Shown piece by piece: positions 8,616-19,345 of a stretch of DNA of 64,000 bases. Position 1 is the stretch's first letter. Each line of letters begins with the position of its first letter. A program made the translations under genes and the position numbers. The notes beneath the pieces were generated by a model. The model made no database searches. It saw only the letters and a program-made list of their open reading frames with translations, and had not been told where the DNA came from. Source of the DNA: Streptomyces sp. NWU339 (lineage in GTDB: Bacteria > Actinomycetota > Actinomycetes > Streptomycetales > Streptomycetaceae); NCBI RefSeq assembly GCF_003143855.1, contig NZ_QFRK01000008.1, forward strand, positions 111,061-175,060. The letters are read 5' to 3'.

Positions 8616-9209
8616 TTACTGCACGACCGGCTTCCCCGAGAGCTCCACACCCGCTCCGCGCAGCTCCTCGAGCGCACGCTCGGTGGTCTGCGCGGCCACC
8701 CCGGCGGTGAGGTCGAGCAGGACCCGGGCGCGGAAGCCCTCGCGGGCGGCGTCCAGCGCGGTCGCGCGCACGCAGTGGTCGGTGGCGATGCCCACCACGT
8801 CCACCTCGTCGATCTGCCGCTCCCGCAGCCAGTCGGCCAGCGCCACGCCGTTCTCGTCGGTTCCCTCGAAACCGCTGTACGCCGCCGAGTACGCCCCCTT
8901 GTCGAAGACGGCGTCGACCGCGCCGGAGCTGACCGCGGGGGCGAAGTTCGGGTGGAAGCCGACGCCCTCCGTCCCGGCGACGCAGTGCGCGGGCCAGGAG
9001 CTGACGTAGTCGGGGTTGTCGGCGAAGTGGCCGCCGGGGGCTATGTGGTGGTCGCGGGTGGCCACCACGTGCCGGTAGCCGGCCGGGGCCGGGGCCTGCG
9101 CGATCAGCTCGGTGATGGCGGCGGCCACGTCGGCGCCACCGGTGACGGCGAGGCTGCCCCCCTCGCAGAAGTCGTTCTGCACGTCAACGACGATCAAGGC
9201 GCGGCGCAT
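8616..9209 (-). CDS. pncA: Nicotinamidase
   Basis: A 197-residue isochorismatase-fold hydrolase that converts nicotinamide to nicotinic acid. The catalytic triad is visible: D9 in VVDVQNDF, K104 in DKGAYSAA and C146 in IATDHCVRAT. The metal ligands fit D53, H55 and H61 (TRDHHIAPGGHF). These features separate it from isochorismatases. It lies downstream of pncB on the same strand with about 220 bp between, and pncB uses its product, so the two form an NAD salvage pair. Confidence 0.92.
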   Translation of the reverse strand: MRRALIVVDVQNDFCEGGSLAVTGGADVAAAITELIAQAPAPAGYRHVVATRDHHIAPGGHFADNPDYVSSWPAHCVAGTEGVGFHPNFAPAVSSGAVDAVFDKGAYSAAYSGFEGTDENGVALADWLRERQIDEVDVVGIATDHCVRATALDAAREGFRARVLLDLTAGVAAQTTERALEELRGAGVELSGKPVVQ

Positions 9210-9427
9210 GGTCGGATTCCTTCGGCTGTGGGGTCGGGTGGGGAGAGCGGACCCGGCCGGTGAGGCTCCGGGCCCATGGAATGCGGATCGGTGCGGATCG
9301 AGTGCTGAATCGGCTGTGGGGGTCGGCTGTGAAACGGTGCGGACAGGGGTGCGGCACGACGGACCGGGGTCCCGGCCGGGGAGCCGTGCGCGCGGCGAGT
9401 GCGGCGCGCACGGCGGGACACGCAGTT

Positions 9428-10780
9428 CTAGCTACCCGAGCCCTCGTGCGCGTACTCCGTCGGAATGACGGGTTCTCCCCGGGAGAGCTGGGTCGCGGAG
9501 AGCGGCAGGTTGGCGCGGGCCGCCCGGTGCCGCTCACGGAGCACGTCCAGCGGCTCGCGCGCGGTCGCGGTCACCTCACCGCCCTTGACCAGTTCCACCA
9601 GCAGCTGCCGGTCGGCCAGCGCGTCGGGCACCCGCCCGGTGCCGACCACCTCGGCCTCGGCGACGCCGTACTCGTCCAGCCGCCGCGCGGCCCACTTGCG
9701 GCCGCCGACGGAGGTCTTGCCGCCGGTGGACCTCTTCGCCACCGGCACCAGCGGTGCCTTCGGGTGGGCGGACTCGGCGCGGGCGACCAGCTTGTAGACC
9801 ATGGAGGCCGTCGGGTGCCCGGAGCCGGTCACCAGCTGGGTGCCGACGCCGTACGCGTCCACCGGCGCGGCGGCCAGGGAGGCGATGGCGTACTCGTCCA
9901 GGTCGGAGGTCACGAGGATCCTCGTACCGGTGGCGCCCAGCGCGTCCAGCTGCTGCCGCACCCGGTGCGCCACCAGCAGCAGGTCACCGGAGTCGATCCG
10001 TACGGCGCCCAGCTCCGGCCCGGCGACCTCGACGGCCGTGCGGACCGCCTCGGCCACGTCGTAGGTGTCCACCAGCAGCGTCGTGCCGCCGCCGAGGGAG
10101 GCGACCTGTGCCCGGAAGGCGTCCCGCTCGCTGTCGTGCACCAGGGTGAAGGCGTGCGCGGAGGTGCCCACGGTCGGGATGCTGTAGCGGAAGCCGGCCG
10201 CCAGGTCCGAGGTGGAGGTGAAGCCGCCGAGGTACGCGGCCCGGGCGGCGGCCACCGCGGCCAGCTCGTGGGTGCGCCGGGCGCCCATCTCGATCAGCGG
10301 CCGGTCCCCGGCGGCGGACGACATCCGGGAGGCTGCCGCGGCGATCGCCGAGTCGTGGTTGAGGATCGACAGGATCACGGTCTCCAGCAGCACGCACTCC
10401 CCGAAGCTGCCTTCCACCCGCATGATCGGCGAGCCGGGGAAGTACACCTCGCCCTCCGGGTAGCCCCAGATGTCACCGGAGAAGCGGTAGTCGGCCAGCC
10501 AGTCGAGGGTCCGCCCGTCGACGACGTTCTTCTCGCGCAGGAAGTCGAGGACGGCTCCGTCGAAACGGAAGTTCTCCACCGCGTCCAGGACCCGCCCGGT
10601 GCCGGCCACCACACCGTAGCGGCGGCCGTCCGGCAGGCGCCGGGTGAAGACCTCGAACACGCTGCGCCGGTCGGCGGTGCCCCCGTTCAGGGCGGCCTGC
10701 AGCATCGTCAGCTCGTAGTGGTCGGTGAAGAGCGCCGTGGACGGAACAGTCACCGGCAGCCCAAGGTCCGCTGTGTTCAT
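9428..10780 (-). CDS. pncB: Nicotinate phosphoribosyltransferase
   Basis: A 450-residue enzyme joining nicotinate to PRPP to give nicotinate mononucleotide in the Preiss-Handler branch. Family features are the N-terminal [15 protein letters not shown], the substrate-site stretch MGARRTHE, and [20 protein letters not shown] in the phosphate-binding region. Length is normal for the bacterial family. A TAGCAT hexamer on the minus strand (10788-10793) sits 7 nt before the ATG, which suggests a leaderless transcript. pncA follows in the same direction; clpS diverges upstream. Confidence 0.92.
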   Translation of the reverse strand: MNTADLGLPVTVPSTALFTDHYELTMLQAALNGGTADRRSVFEVFTRRLPDGRRYGVVAGTGRVLDAVENFRFDGAVLDFLREKNVVDGRTLDWLADYRFSGDIWGYPEGEVYFPGSPIMRVEGSFGECVLLETVILSILNHDSAIAAAASRMSSAAGDRPLIEMGARRTHELAAVAAARAAYLGGFTSTSDLAAGFRYSIPTVGTSAHAFTLVHDSERDAFRAQVASLGGGTTLLVDTYDVAEAVRTAVEVAGPELGAVRIDSGDLLLVAHRVRQQLDALGATGTRILVTSDLDEYAIASLAAAPVDAYGVGTQLVTGSGHPTASMVYKLVARAESAHPKAPLVPVAKRSTGGKTSVGGRKWAARRLDEYGVAEAEVVGTGRVPDALADRQLLVELVKGGEVTATAREPLDVLRERHRAARANLPLSATQLSRGEPVIPTEYAHEGSGS

Positions 10781-10946
10781 GCGACGAATGCTATCCCCAT
10801 TTCGTCACTCTGACGATTTCTATCCGCGCCGCGGACCGGCCCGAGGCCGACCCCGGATGCGCCTCCGGAGGGAATTCCGGGTGAAACCCGGACGTATGGC
10901 GGCCCGCGCGGGCCGGTTTGTGCTCCCGGCGCCTTCCGGTGGCAGC

Positions 10947-11264
10947 ATGGGCACTGTGACGTCACCCGCACCCCTGGAGATCGAACGCACCGAGTCGGCG
11001 GAAGACGCCTTCGCCGTACCCGAGCCCGACGTCCCCTGGATCACCATCGTCCACAACGACCCGGTCAACCTCATGAGCTATGTGACGTACGTCTTCCAGA
11101 CGTACTTCGGCTACTCCAAGGACAAGGCCACCAAGCTCATGCTCGACGTCCACCACAAGGGTCGGGCGGTCGTCTCCAGCGGCACGCGCGAGGAAATGGA
11201 ACGCGACGTCCAGGCCATGCACGGCTACGGCCTGTGGGCCACCCTCCAGCAGGACCGGAAGTGA
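10947..11264 (+). CDS. clpS: ATP-dependent Clp protease adaptor ClpS
   Basis: A 105-residue adaptor that delivers N-degron substrates to ClpAP or ClpCP. The core [21 protein letters not shown] and the closing [21 protein letters not shown] are typical, including the HNDPVNLM segment and the N-end-rule pocket residues. Start may be the ATG at 10947 or the GTG three codons later. It sits upstream of the DUF2017 gene, an order conserved in Streptomyces to my recollection, and divergent from pncB. Confidence 0.93.
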   Translation: MGTVTSPAPLEIERTESAEDAFAVPEPDVPWITIVHNDPVNLMSYVTYVFQTYFGYSKDKATKLMLDVHHKGRAVVSSGTREEMERDVQAMHGYGLWATLQQDRK

Positions 11265-11320
11265 CCCCGCCGGACATGACCCGCCCCCGCCCGCGTGACC
11301 GGAAGTAGCGAATCGCCTCC

Positions 11321-11923
11321 ATGTCAGGACACTTCGAACCGCTCCCCGGCGGCGGCGCGGCCGTCGCCCTCGACGACGTCGAGATCTCCATCATCCGCTC
11401 CCTGGCCGTGCAGCTCATGGAGCTCCTCGGCCCCGGCCCGGACGAGGAGGCCCCCGGCGACCCGCTCGCCGAACTCTTCGCCGAGGGCCCGAGCGAGCCG
11501 CCCACCGACCCGGTGCTGCGCCGGCTCTTCCCGGACGCCTACGGCGACCCCGAGGAACCCGCCTCCCCCAAGGACACCGAGGAGCAGCGGGCGCACTCCG
11601 CGGAGTTCCGCCGCTTCACCGAGAACGACCTGCGGGCCGGCAAGCGCGACAACGCCCTCGCGGTGATCCGCTCCCTGGACGAGCTCGCCGCGGCCGGTGA
11701 GGGCGGGGCGGTGCTGAAGCTCTCGGCCGAGGGGTCCCGGCAGTGGCTCGGCGCCCTGAACGACCTGCGCCTGGCGATCGGCTCCCGGCTGGAGATCGAC
11801 GACGAGGACGACACCGACCTCCTCTTCCGCCTCCCGGACGAGGACCCGCGCAAGCCCATGGTGATGGCGTACCTGTGGCTCGGCGGCCTCCAGGAAACCC
11901 TCGTCACGACCCTCATGCCGTAG
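11321..11923 (+). CDS. DUF2017 family protein
   Basis: A 200-residue acidic soluble protein. The opening FEPLPGGGAAVALDDVEISIIRSLAVQLMELL and the late RLPDEDPRKPMVMAYLWLGGLQETLV are hallmarks of DUF2017, found beside clpS in actinobacteria. No catalytic residues are apparent. It begins 56 bp after clpS, probably in one transcript that ends at the hairpin at 11984. Association with ClpS function is an inference from gene order only. Confidence 0.85.
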   Translation: MSGHFEPLPGGGAAVALDDVEISIIRSLAVQLMELLGPGPDEEAPGDPLAELFAEGPSEPPTDPVLRRLFPDAYGDPEEPASPKDTEEQRAHSAEFRRFTENDLRAGKRDNALAVIRSLDELAAAGEGGAVLKLSAEGSRQWLGALNDLRLAIGSRLEIDDEDDTDLLFRLPDEDPRKPMVMAYLWLGGLQETLVTTLMP

Positions 11924-12408
11924 GGCTCGACCCTCACGCCGCAGGGCGCGCCACGCATGCGGCGGAGCGCGCCGCGCCCGCCGCGGGGCCGCACCACACC
12001 CCGTCGCGGTGCGGCCCCGCGCCTTCGGCGGAGCGGCGCAGCCCATGCCGGACAACCGATCGGGATGTCCGGAAAAGTCCGTTGACGTGTTCGCTCAGAG
12101 GACACTCAAATCCGGGTAATGATCACGCCAAAACATCCGCCGCCTATGCGCTTTTCAGGTGCCGTTTGCCCGCTTCTCCCTGTGGTGTGCGTCACAGATG
12201 GGCCGACCGGTCAATAGTGCCGCCGTGTTAAATCTGCACGACCGCCCGGCGAACACCACCTGTGTACGTCCGCCGGGTGCGCCACCGGGCCGGCAACCGC
12301 CGGCCAGGTGCGAGCGGACCCGCTCAGCTCCATCAGTCCGGGGGGGACCGAGACCCGATCCGGGGCCCACCAGCGGCCCGGACCGGCATGGAGAAAGGCG
12401 CATGACAC
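11924..12408. other. 485-bp intergenic region upstream of the permease
   Basis: Apart from the terminator hairpin at 11984-12019, I see no gene, tRNA or recognised riboswitch here. Reading frames on both strands lack coherent codon bias. A moderately AT-rich part around 12100-12240 probably contains the permease promoter. A GAGAAAGG ribosome-binding site lies just before 12409. Confidence 0.5.
11984..12019 (+). terminator. Terminator after clpS-DUF2017
   Basis: CGGGGCCGCACC (11984-11995) pairs perfectly with GGTGCGGCCCCG (12008-12019) around a 12-nt loop, 60 bp after the DUF2017 stop. No strong U-tract follows. Confidence 0.8.
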
Positions 12409-13836
12409 ATGGCCTCACCGCAGGTCGACACGGAGTCCGTACCCGGCGAAGGGTATGAACGCGGACTCAACAGCCGTCAAGTCCAGATGATCGCGATCGG
12501 CGGCGCGATCGGCGTCGGTCTCTTCCTGGGCGCCGGGGCGAACATCGCCAAGGCCGGACCCAGCCTGATCGTCATGTACGCCCTCGCCGGCGTGATCATC
12601 TTCTTCATCATGCGGGCGCTCGGCGAGCTCCTGCTCTACCGCCCGGTCTCGGGCTCCTTCGCCGAGTACTCGCGGGAATTCCTCGGCCCCTTCTTCGGCT
12701 ACTTCACCGGCTGGACGTACTGGCTGATGTGGATCGTCACCGGCATGGCCGAACTCACGGCCGCCGCGATCTACATCAACTACTGGTTCCCCCAGATCCC
12801 GCAGTGGGTCACCGCCCTGGTCTTCCTGCTCCTCCTCTTCGGGGCCAACCTCATCTCGGTGAAGCTGTTCGGCGAGATCGAGTTCTGGTTCTCGATGGTC
12901 AAGGTCACCGCCATCATCGGCATGATCGTGATCGGGCTCGGCGTGCTCACCTTCGGCTTCAGCGCCGCCGGGGACACCGCCGCCGTCTCCAACCTCTGGG
13001 CCTTCGACGGCTTCTTCCCCAAGGGCGTCGGCTCGTCCCTGATGACCCTCCAGGGCGTCATGTTCGCCTACCTCGCCGTCGAACTCGTCGGCGTCACCGC
13101 CGGCGAGTCCAAGAACCCGGAGAAGACGCTCCCCAAGGCGATCAACACCCTGCCCTGGCGGATCGCCCTGTTCTACGTCGGTGCCCTCACCGTCATCCTG
13201 TGCGTGGTGAAGTGGACCGAGTTCTCCGCCGACGCCAGCCCCTTCGTGAAGGCGTTCGCGGTCATCGGCATCCCGGCCGGCGCCGGCATCGTCAACTTCG
13301 TCGTGCTGACCGCCGCCCTCTCCTCCTGCAACTCCGGCATGTACTCCACGGGCCGCATGCTGCGCACCCTCGCGGACAACGGTGAGGCGCCGGGCGTCTT
13401 CCGCCGGCTCTCCTCCACCAAGACCCCGGCGCTCGGCATCGCCACCTCCGTGGTCTTCATGGGCATCGGCGTCGTCCTGAACTACGTCGTCCCGGAGAAG
13501 GCCTTCGGCTACGTCACGTCGATCGCCACCGCCGCGGGCATCTGGACCTGGCTGATGATCCTGGTCAGTCACGTCCTCTACCGCCGCCAGGTGGTCGCGG
13601 GCCGGCTGCCCGCCTCCTCCTTCCCGGCACCGGGCGGCTCGGTGTGCTCCTACATCGCCATCGTGTTCCTGCTCTTCGTCACCGCCCTCATCGCGATCGA
13701 CGCGGACGCCAGGATCTGCCTCTACGTGATGGCCGGCTGGGCGGCCGCCCTGGCGATCGGCTGGGCGGTCCTCAAGAACCGCAACCCGGGCATCACCGAG
13801 CGCCGCGAGCCGGAGTTCGAGAAGGTCGACGGCTAG
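12409..13836 (+). CDS. Amino-acid permease, APC superfamily
   Basis: A 475-residue integral membrane protein with twelve predicted helices. The first, after LNSRQVQMIAIGGAIGVGLFLG, carries the GxGLF substrate-binding signature of the amino acid transporter (AAT) family; ELVGVTAGESKNPEKTLPKA is the equally typical loop after helix 6. Relatives transport asparagine, GABA, proline or aromatic amino acids; the substrate cannot be decided here. The ATG at 12409 is supported by GAGAAAGG about 10 bp upstream. It is monocistronic, with a terminator at 13879. Confidence 0.9.
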   Translation: MASPQVDTESVPGEGYERGLNSRQVQMIAIGGAIGVGLFLGAGANIAKAGPSLIVMYALAGVIIFFIMRALGELLLYRPVSGSFAEYSREFLGPFFGYFTGWTYWLMWIVTGMAELTAAAIYINYWFPQIPQWVTALVFLLLLFGANLISVKLFGEIEFWFSMVKVTAIIGMIVIGLGVLTFGFSAAGDTAAVSNLWAFDGFFPKGVGSSLMTLQGVMFAYLAVELVGVTAGESKNPEKTLPKAINTLPWRIALFYVGALTVILCVVKWTEFSADASPFVKAFAVIGIPAGAGIVNFVVLTAALSSCNSGMYSTGRMLRTLADNGEAPGVFRRLSSTKTPALGIATSVVFMGIGVVLNYVVPEKAFGYVTSIATAAGIWTWLMILVSHVLYRRQVVAGRLPASSFPAPGGSVCSYIAIVFLLFVTALIAIDADARICLYVMAGWAAALAIGWAVLKNRNPGITERREPEFEKVDG

Positions 13837-13878
13837 CACGGACATCCGGCGCCCGCGCTCTTCGCGTCCGGCATCCGG

Positions 13879-13911
13879 GCCGTCCCGTACCACCCCTCGG
13901 TACGGGACGGC
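13879..13911 (+). terminator. Terminator after the permease
   Basis: GCCGTCCCGTACC (13879-13891) is perfectly complementary to GGTACGGGACGGC (13899-13911) around a 7-nt loop. It stands between the permease and the JAMM peptidase gene, which has its own promoter hexamer immediately after it. Confidence 0.85.
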
Positions 13912-13932
13912 CCTCTGCTTATCCTGAGCCCC

Positions 13933-14355
13933 ATGCTGACCATCACCCAGGCCCTGTACGACCAGATCGTCGCCCACGCGCACAAGGACCACCCCGACGA
14001 GGCGTGCGGTGTGGTGGCGGGCCCCGTGGGCTCCGGCCGTCCCGAGCGCTTCATCCCCATGCTGAACGCGGCCCGCTCGCCCACGTTCTACGAGTTCGAC
14101 TCGAAGGACCTGCTCAAGCTGTACCGCGAGATGGACGACAACGACGAGGAACCGGTGATCGTCTACCACTCGCACACCGCGACCGAGGCCCACCCCTCCC
14201 GCACCGACATCAACCTGGCCAGTGAGCCCGGCGCCCACTACGTCCTGGTCTCCACCGCCGACCTCGACGGCCTCGGCGAGTTCCAGTTCCGCTCGTTCCG
14301 CATCGTGGACGGCGAGGTCACCGAGGAAGAGGTCAAGGTCGTCGAGGCGTACTGA
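13933..14355 (+). CDS. mec: JAMM/M67-family metallopeptidase, Mec homologue
   Basis: A 140-residue JAB1/MPN/Mov34 zinc peptidase. E23 (HPDEACGVV) and the motif H79-S-H81-x7-S89-x2-D92 (HSHTATEAHPSRTD) are complete, so an active enzyme is expected. In Mycobacterium tuberculosis Mec releases cysteine from the C-terminus of the sulfur carrier CysO after CysM attaches it. Here cysO and cysM lie 315 bp downstream, supporting that role. TATCCT (13920-13925) is 7 nt before the ATG, suggesting a leaderless transcript separate from cysO. Confidence 0.9.
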   Translation: MLTITQALYDQIVAHAHKDHPDEACGVVAGPVGSGRPERFIPMLNAARSPTFYEFDSKDLLKLYREMDDNDEEPVIVYHSHTATEAHPSRTDINLASEPGAHYVLVSTADLDGLGEFQFRSFRIVDGEVTEEEVKVVEAY

Positions 14356-14419
14356 CGCACCGATCTGCACGTTCCCGCATACCGGTCGTCAGTCATCCGC
14401 AGTGTGAGACGGCATTCGG

Positions 14420-14445
14420 TTCCCGTCATCGGGAATCGATACGAT
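14420..14445 (+). promoter_or_regulatory. Palindromic operator and promoter of the cysteine leader / cysO-cysM
   Basis: A perfect inverted repeat, TTCCCG-TCAT-CGGGAA, occupies 14420-14435. TACGAT (14440-14445) looks like a -10 box and would place the transcription start at or within a base of the leader ATG at 14452. The palindrome covers the -10/-35 spacer, where a repressor would block RNA polymerase. No good -35 hexamer is visible, so an activator is the alternative. Confidence 0.55.
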
Positions 14446-14451
14446 GAGCTC

Positions 14452-14547
14452 ATGGTTCTCCACGACGTGAGCGACAAGACGCCGGGCAAGCTGCTCGTGG
14501 CGCGGCTGCACGTCGACCTGTGCAGACTCGCCAGCGCCATCTGTTGA
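14452..14547 (+). CDS. 31-residue cysteine leader peptide
   Basis: ATG at 14452 opens a 31-codon frame ending in cysteine then stop (ASAIC). The segment RLHVDLCRLASA closely resembles the leader peptides annotated upstream of sulfur-metabolism genes in Streptomyces. It contains two Cys codons (24 and 31) and a rare AGA arginine codon at 25. No ribosome-binding site is visible and the -10-like hexamer is only 6 nt upstream, so translation is probably leaderless. Ribosome stalling at the Cys codons when charged tRNA-Cys is scarce could switch downstream cysO-cysM expression. About 120 nt separate its stop from cysO, room for alternative structures. Confidence 0.75.
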   Translation: MVLHDVSDKTPGKLLVARLHVDLCRLASAIC

Positions 14548-14670
14548 CACCGAGCTTCCCGCCGTACGGCCCGTGAGCCCCGGCGGCCCCACCGCGCAGG
14601 CACGCCCGCGCACCTCCCGCGCCGCCGCGCGCCCATCGACCAGACGACATACCGACAGGAGCCCTCTGCC

Positions 14671-14958
14671 ATGGCCATCGAGGTCCGTATCCCGACCATC
14701 CTCCGCCAGTACACCGACGGTCAGAAGGCGGTGGAGGGCACCGGAGAGACCCTCACCGACCTCTTCGCCGACCTCGAGACCCGGCACACGGGCATCAGGG
14801 CCCGCCTCGTCGACGACAGCAACGGCGACCAGCTGCGCCGCTTCGTCAACGTGTACCTCAACGACGAGGACGTCCGCTTCCTGGACGGCATCAACACCAA
14901 GCTGTCCGACGGCGACAGCGTCACGATCCTGCCGGCCGTGGCCGGCGGTACGGCCTGA
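14671..14958 (+). CDS. cysO: MoaD/ThiS-family sulfur carrier CysO
   Basis: A 95-residue ubiquitin-fold carrier. The ILRQYTDGQK opening and the C-terminal VTILPAVAGG are typical of CysO, which receives sulfur as a C-terminal thiocarboxylate on the final glycine. Here two extra residues (Thr-Ala) follow the Gly-Gly, so the tail must be trimmed before use if the family mechanism holds. AGGAG lies upstream of the ATG. It is followed 6 bp later by cysM and preceded by the Mec peptidase and the leader peptide. Confidence 0.9.
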   Translation: MAIEVRIPTILRQYTDGQKAVEGTGETLTDLFADLETRHTGIRARLVDDSNGDQLRRFVNVYLNDEDVRFLDGINTKLSDGDSVTILPAVAGGTA

Positions 14959-15915
<957 letters not shown>

Positions 15916-15934
15916 CCCCCACGAGGGCAGCACG

Positions 15935-15963
15935 AAGGGGCCGGAGATCCACTCCGGCCCCTT
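15935..15963 (+). terminator. Terminator after cysM
   Basis: AAGGGGCCGGAG (15935-15946) pairs perfectly with CTCCGGCCCCTT (15952-15963) around a 5-nt loop, 20 bp beyond the cysM stop. It has the compact stem and short loop of a factor-independent terminator. Confidence 0.9.
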
Positions 15964-15969
15964 CTGCGT

Positions 15970-16004
15970 TTCCGGGGGTTCCGGGGGTTCCGGGGGTTCC
16001 GGGG
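15970..16004. repeat. 9-bp G-rich tandem repeat (TTCCGGGGG)
   Basis: Four consecutive copies of TTCCGGGGG run from 15970 to 16004 and decay into TCTTCGGGGGCTCCGG. The G-runs are spaced four bases apart and could form a G-quadruplex. It lies between the convergent cysM and PemK-like genes. Confidence 0.9.
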
Positions 16005-16047
16005 TCTTCGGGGGCTCCGGCGCTCCCGGCGTCCCGCCGCCACGAGC

Positions 16048-16566
16048 TCACCGGGCCAGATGCCGTACCCGCTCCCACAGTGCCCGGTCGACGACCCCCA
16101 CCCGGCGCCGGAACCCCCGCACCGGCACCTCGCGCACCTCGTCCGTCTCCAGGAAGCTCGCCCGCCCCCGGGCATCCCCCACGGCCCCCACGGGCAGCGG
16201 GATCACCCCGCCGCGCCCCTCCCGGAAGCGCGTCGTGATCTTCGCGACGGTCGCCCGCTCCCCGCGCACCGCCAGCACCAGACACGGCCGGTCCTTCGAC
16301 GCCCCGGCCCCCGCCGGCCCGTCCTCGTAGGGCACGTCGGCCCACCAGATCTCCGCGGGCCGCGGCCCACCGCCCGCACCCGCGTCCGCCGTCGCCGCGG
16401 TCGTGACCGAGGCAGCGGGGGCCGCCGCCGTCACGGCCCGCGTCCGGCGTGCGCCGGACCGGCGTTCGGAGCGGGGCCGGTGCCCCCGCCCCCAGCCGTC
16501 GACGAGCGTGGCGACCAGCGCGAGCAGTACCACCGCGACGAGTGCGAGCCACCACGACGTGTCCAT
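16048..16566 (-). CDS. Membrane-anchored PemK/MazF-like protein
   Basis: A 172-residue protein. Residues about 4-20 (WWLALVAVVLLALVATL) form an N-terminal transmembrane anchor, then an Ala/Arg-rich linker runs to about residue 65. A PemK/MazF-like SH3-fold domain follows (PAEIWWADVPYEDG, KDRPCLVLAV, FLETDEVREVP). MazF-family members are mRNA endoribonucleases of toxin-antitoxin systems. No antitoxin gene is adjacent, so this may be a domesticated membrane-bound relative. The ATG at 16566 is chosen over upstream starts because it begins directly at the anchor helix. Confidence 0.78.
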   Translation of the reverse strand: MDTSWWLALVAVVLLALVATLVDGWGRGHRPRSERRSGARRTRAVTAAAPAASVTTAATADAGAGGGPRPAEIWWADVPYEDGPAGAGASKDRPCLVLAVRGERATVAKITTRFREGRGGVIPLPVGAVGDARGRASFLETDEVREVPVRGFRRRVGVVDRALWERVRHLAR

Positions 16567-16787
16567 GACCCCGACGGTACCGGGCACCCGACGGCACCGG
16601 CGTGAGCCGCGAGCGTGCGCCCTTTCACACCCCTCGCGCGACCCGCGGCCATCCGAACCGGTGACAGCACAGGTGAGTTCCCCCACAACCGTCCCTGGCG
16701 GAGGAGCGACCGAAGGTTTTGCGTCTTACGCTCGACGCACCGCACGACCCCCGTTTTCCTCACCCCGCCAGCGGAGGTTTCTGCTTC

Positions 16788-17537
16788 ATGAAGCTCACCG
16801 TCGTCGGCTGCTCGGGGTCGTTCCCGTCCACGGAATCGGCCTGCTCGAGCTACCTCGTCGAGGCCGACGGCTTCCGGCTGCTTCTCGACATGGGCAACGG
16901 TGCCCTGGGCGAGCTGCAGCGCCACTGCGGTCTCTACGACCTGGACGCGATCTTCCTCAGCCATCTGCACGCCGACCACTGCATCGACATGTGCGCGTAC
17001 TTCGTGGCGCGCTACTACCGGCACGGAGGCCCCTGCGACCCGATCCCGGTCTTCGGACCCGAGGGCACGGAGCACCGGCTGACCACCGCCTACGGCGACA
17101 CCCCCTCGGCCTCCTCCATGAGCGAGGTCTTCGACTTCCACACGGTCAAGCCCTCCACCTTCGAGCTCGGCCCGTTCGTCGTGCACACCGAACGCGTCGC
17201 GCACCCGGTGGAGGCGTACGCCGTCCGTCTCGAGCACGGAGGGAAGTCGCTGACGTACTCCGGCGACACCGGAGTGTGCCGGGCACTCGACGAACTCGCC
17301 CACGACACCGACCTGTTCCTGTGCGAGGCCGCCTTCACCCACGGCAAGGAGAACATCCCCGACCTGCACCTCAACGGCCGAGAGGCGGGTGAGTCGGCGG
17401 CCCGCGCCCGCGCCCGCCGACTGGTCCTCACCCACATCGCCCCGTGGACCGACCCCCAGGTCAACCTCGCCGACGCCCGCGCCGTCTACGACGGCCCGGT
17501 GGAACTGGCGGCGCCCGGCGCGACGTACGTGATCTGA
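16788..17537 (+). CDS. MBL-fold metal-dependent hydrolase
   Basis: A 249-residue metallo-beta-lactamase fold protein. The zinc motif H59-L-H61-A-D63-H64 (SHLHADHCID) is complete, with further ligands in YSGDTG and the terminal LTHIAPW. The size and the opening VVGCSGSFPSTESACSSYLV resemble RNase Z-like and cyclic-nucleotide phosphodiesterase-like members; the substrate is unknown. It is convergent with nagE2 and terminated by a 23-bp perfect hairpin. A GGAGG ribosome-binding site lies upstream of the ATG. Confidence 0.88.
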   Translation: MKLTVVGCSGSFPSTESACSSYLVEADGFRLLLDMGNGALGELQRHCGLYDLDAIFLSHLHADHCIDMCAYFVARYYRHGGPCDPIPVFGPEGTEHRLTTAYGDTPSASSMSEVFDFHTVKPSTFELGPFVVHTERVAHPVEAYAVRLEHGGKSLTYSGDTGVCRALDELAHDTDLFLCEAAFTHGKENIPDLHLNGREAGESAARARARRLVLTHIAPWTDPQVNLADARAVYDGPVELAAPGATYVI

Positions 17538-17560
17538 GCCCGCGCAGTCTGAGCCCGCAC

Positions 17561-17612
17561 ACGACCGAGGCCCCGGAGCCGTCTTCCCTGACGGCTCCGG
17601 GGCCTCGGTCGT
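17561..17612. terminator. Bidirectional terminator between the MBL gene and nagE2
   Basis: A perfect 23-bp stem joins 17561-17583 to 17590-17612 around a TTCCCT loop. It is the strongest hairpin in the window and lies between two convergent genes. Confidence 0.95.
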
Positions 17613-17625
17613 GCAGCCGTGGCGG

Positions 17626-18891
<1,266 letters not shown>

Positions 18892-18953
18892 AACTTCCTC
18901 CAGTGGGCATGGCGCCGCCCGGGGACATAAGGAAGGGGACGGCGGCGTCCGGT

Positions 18954-18980
18954 GGTCTACACCACTCAGTGGTGTAGACC
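18954..18980. promoter_or_regulatory. Double dre (DasR) site upstream of nagE2
   Basis: GGTCTACACCACT (18954-18966) and AGTGGTGTAGACC (18968-18980) form a perfect 13-bp inverted repeat around one base. Each arm matches the DasR-responsive element core (TGGTCTACACCA type). DasR repression relieved by glucosamine-6-phosphate is the known mechanism for nagE2. Confidence 0.9.
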
Positions 18981-19345
18981 TGTTGTAGCACGATGAAGGC
19001 CGTATAAGGAACCCGCGAATTCCGCAACCGGAGCACTACGCGCAGTGCCCGCCCCGCGGCCCGCGGCACCGTCCCCGAGGGGGCACCGAAAGGCCCCGGA
19101 ACCATGGTCCGAGGGCCCGAACGACCGGCTCCACTTTAAGGGGCCCGCCGCCGACACCCTGCTCGGCAAGTACAGGCTGCGGCCCGCCTTCTGCGGGCCC
19201 TGGAGGAAGCGGTTCCAGTGTTCGCGCAGGGGCCGACCGAAGGTTCGACACCGGCAGGACTCCGCGTACGCATCGGCCCCTTCAAGGGGAGCACCTGGGA
19301 GCAAGGGGAGGCGTCCGCAGCGGGGTTTGGCGACGGCCCTCCCGG

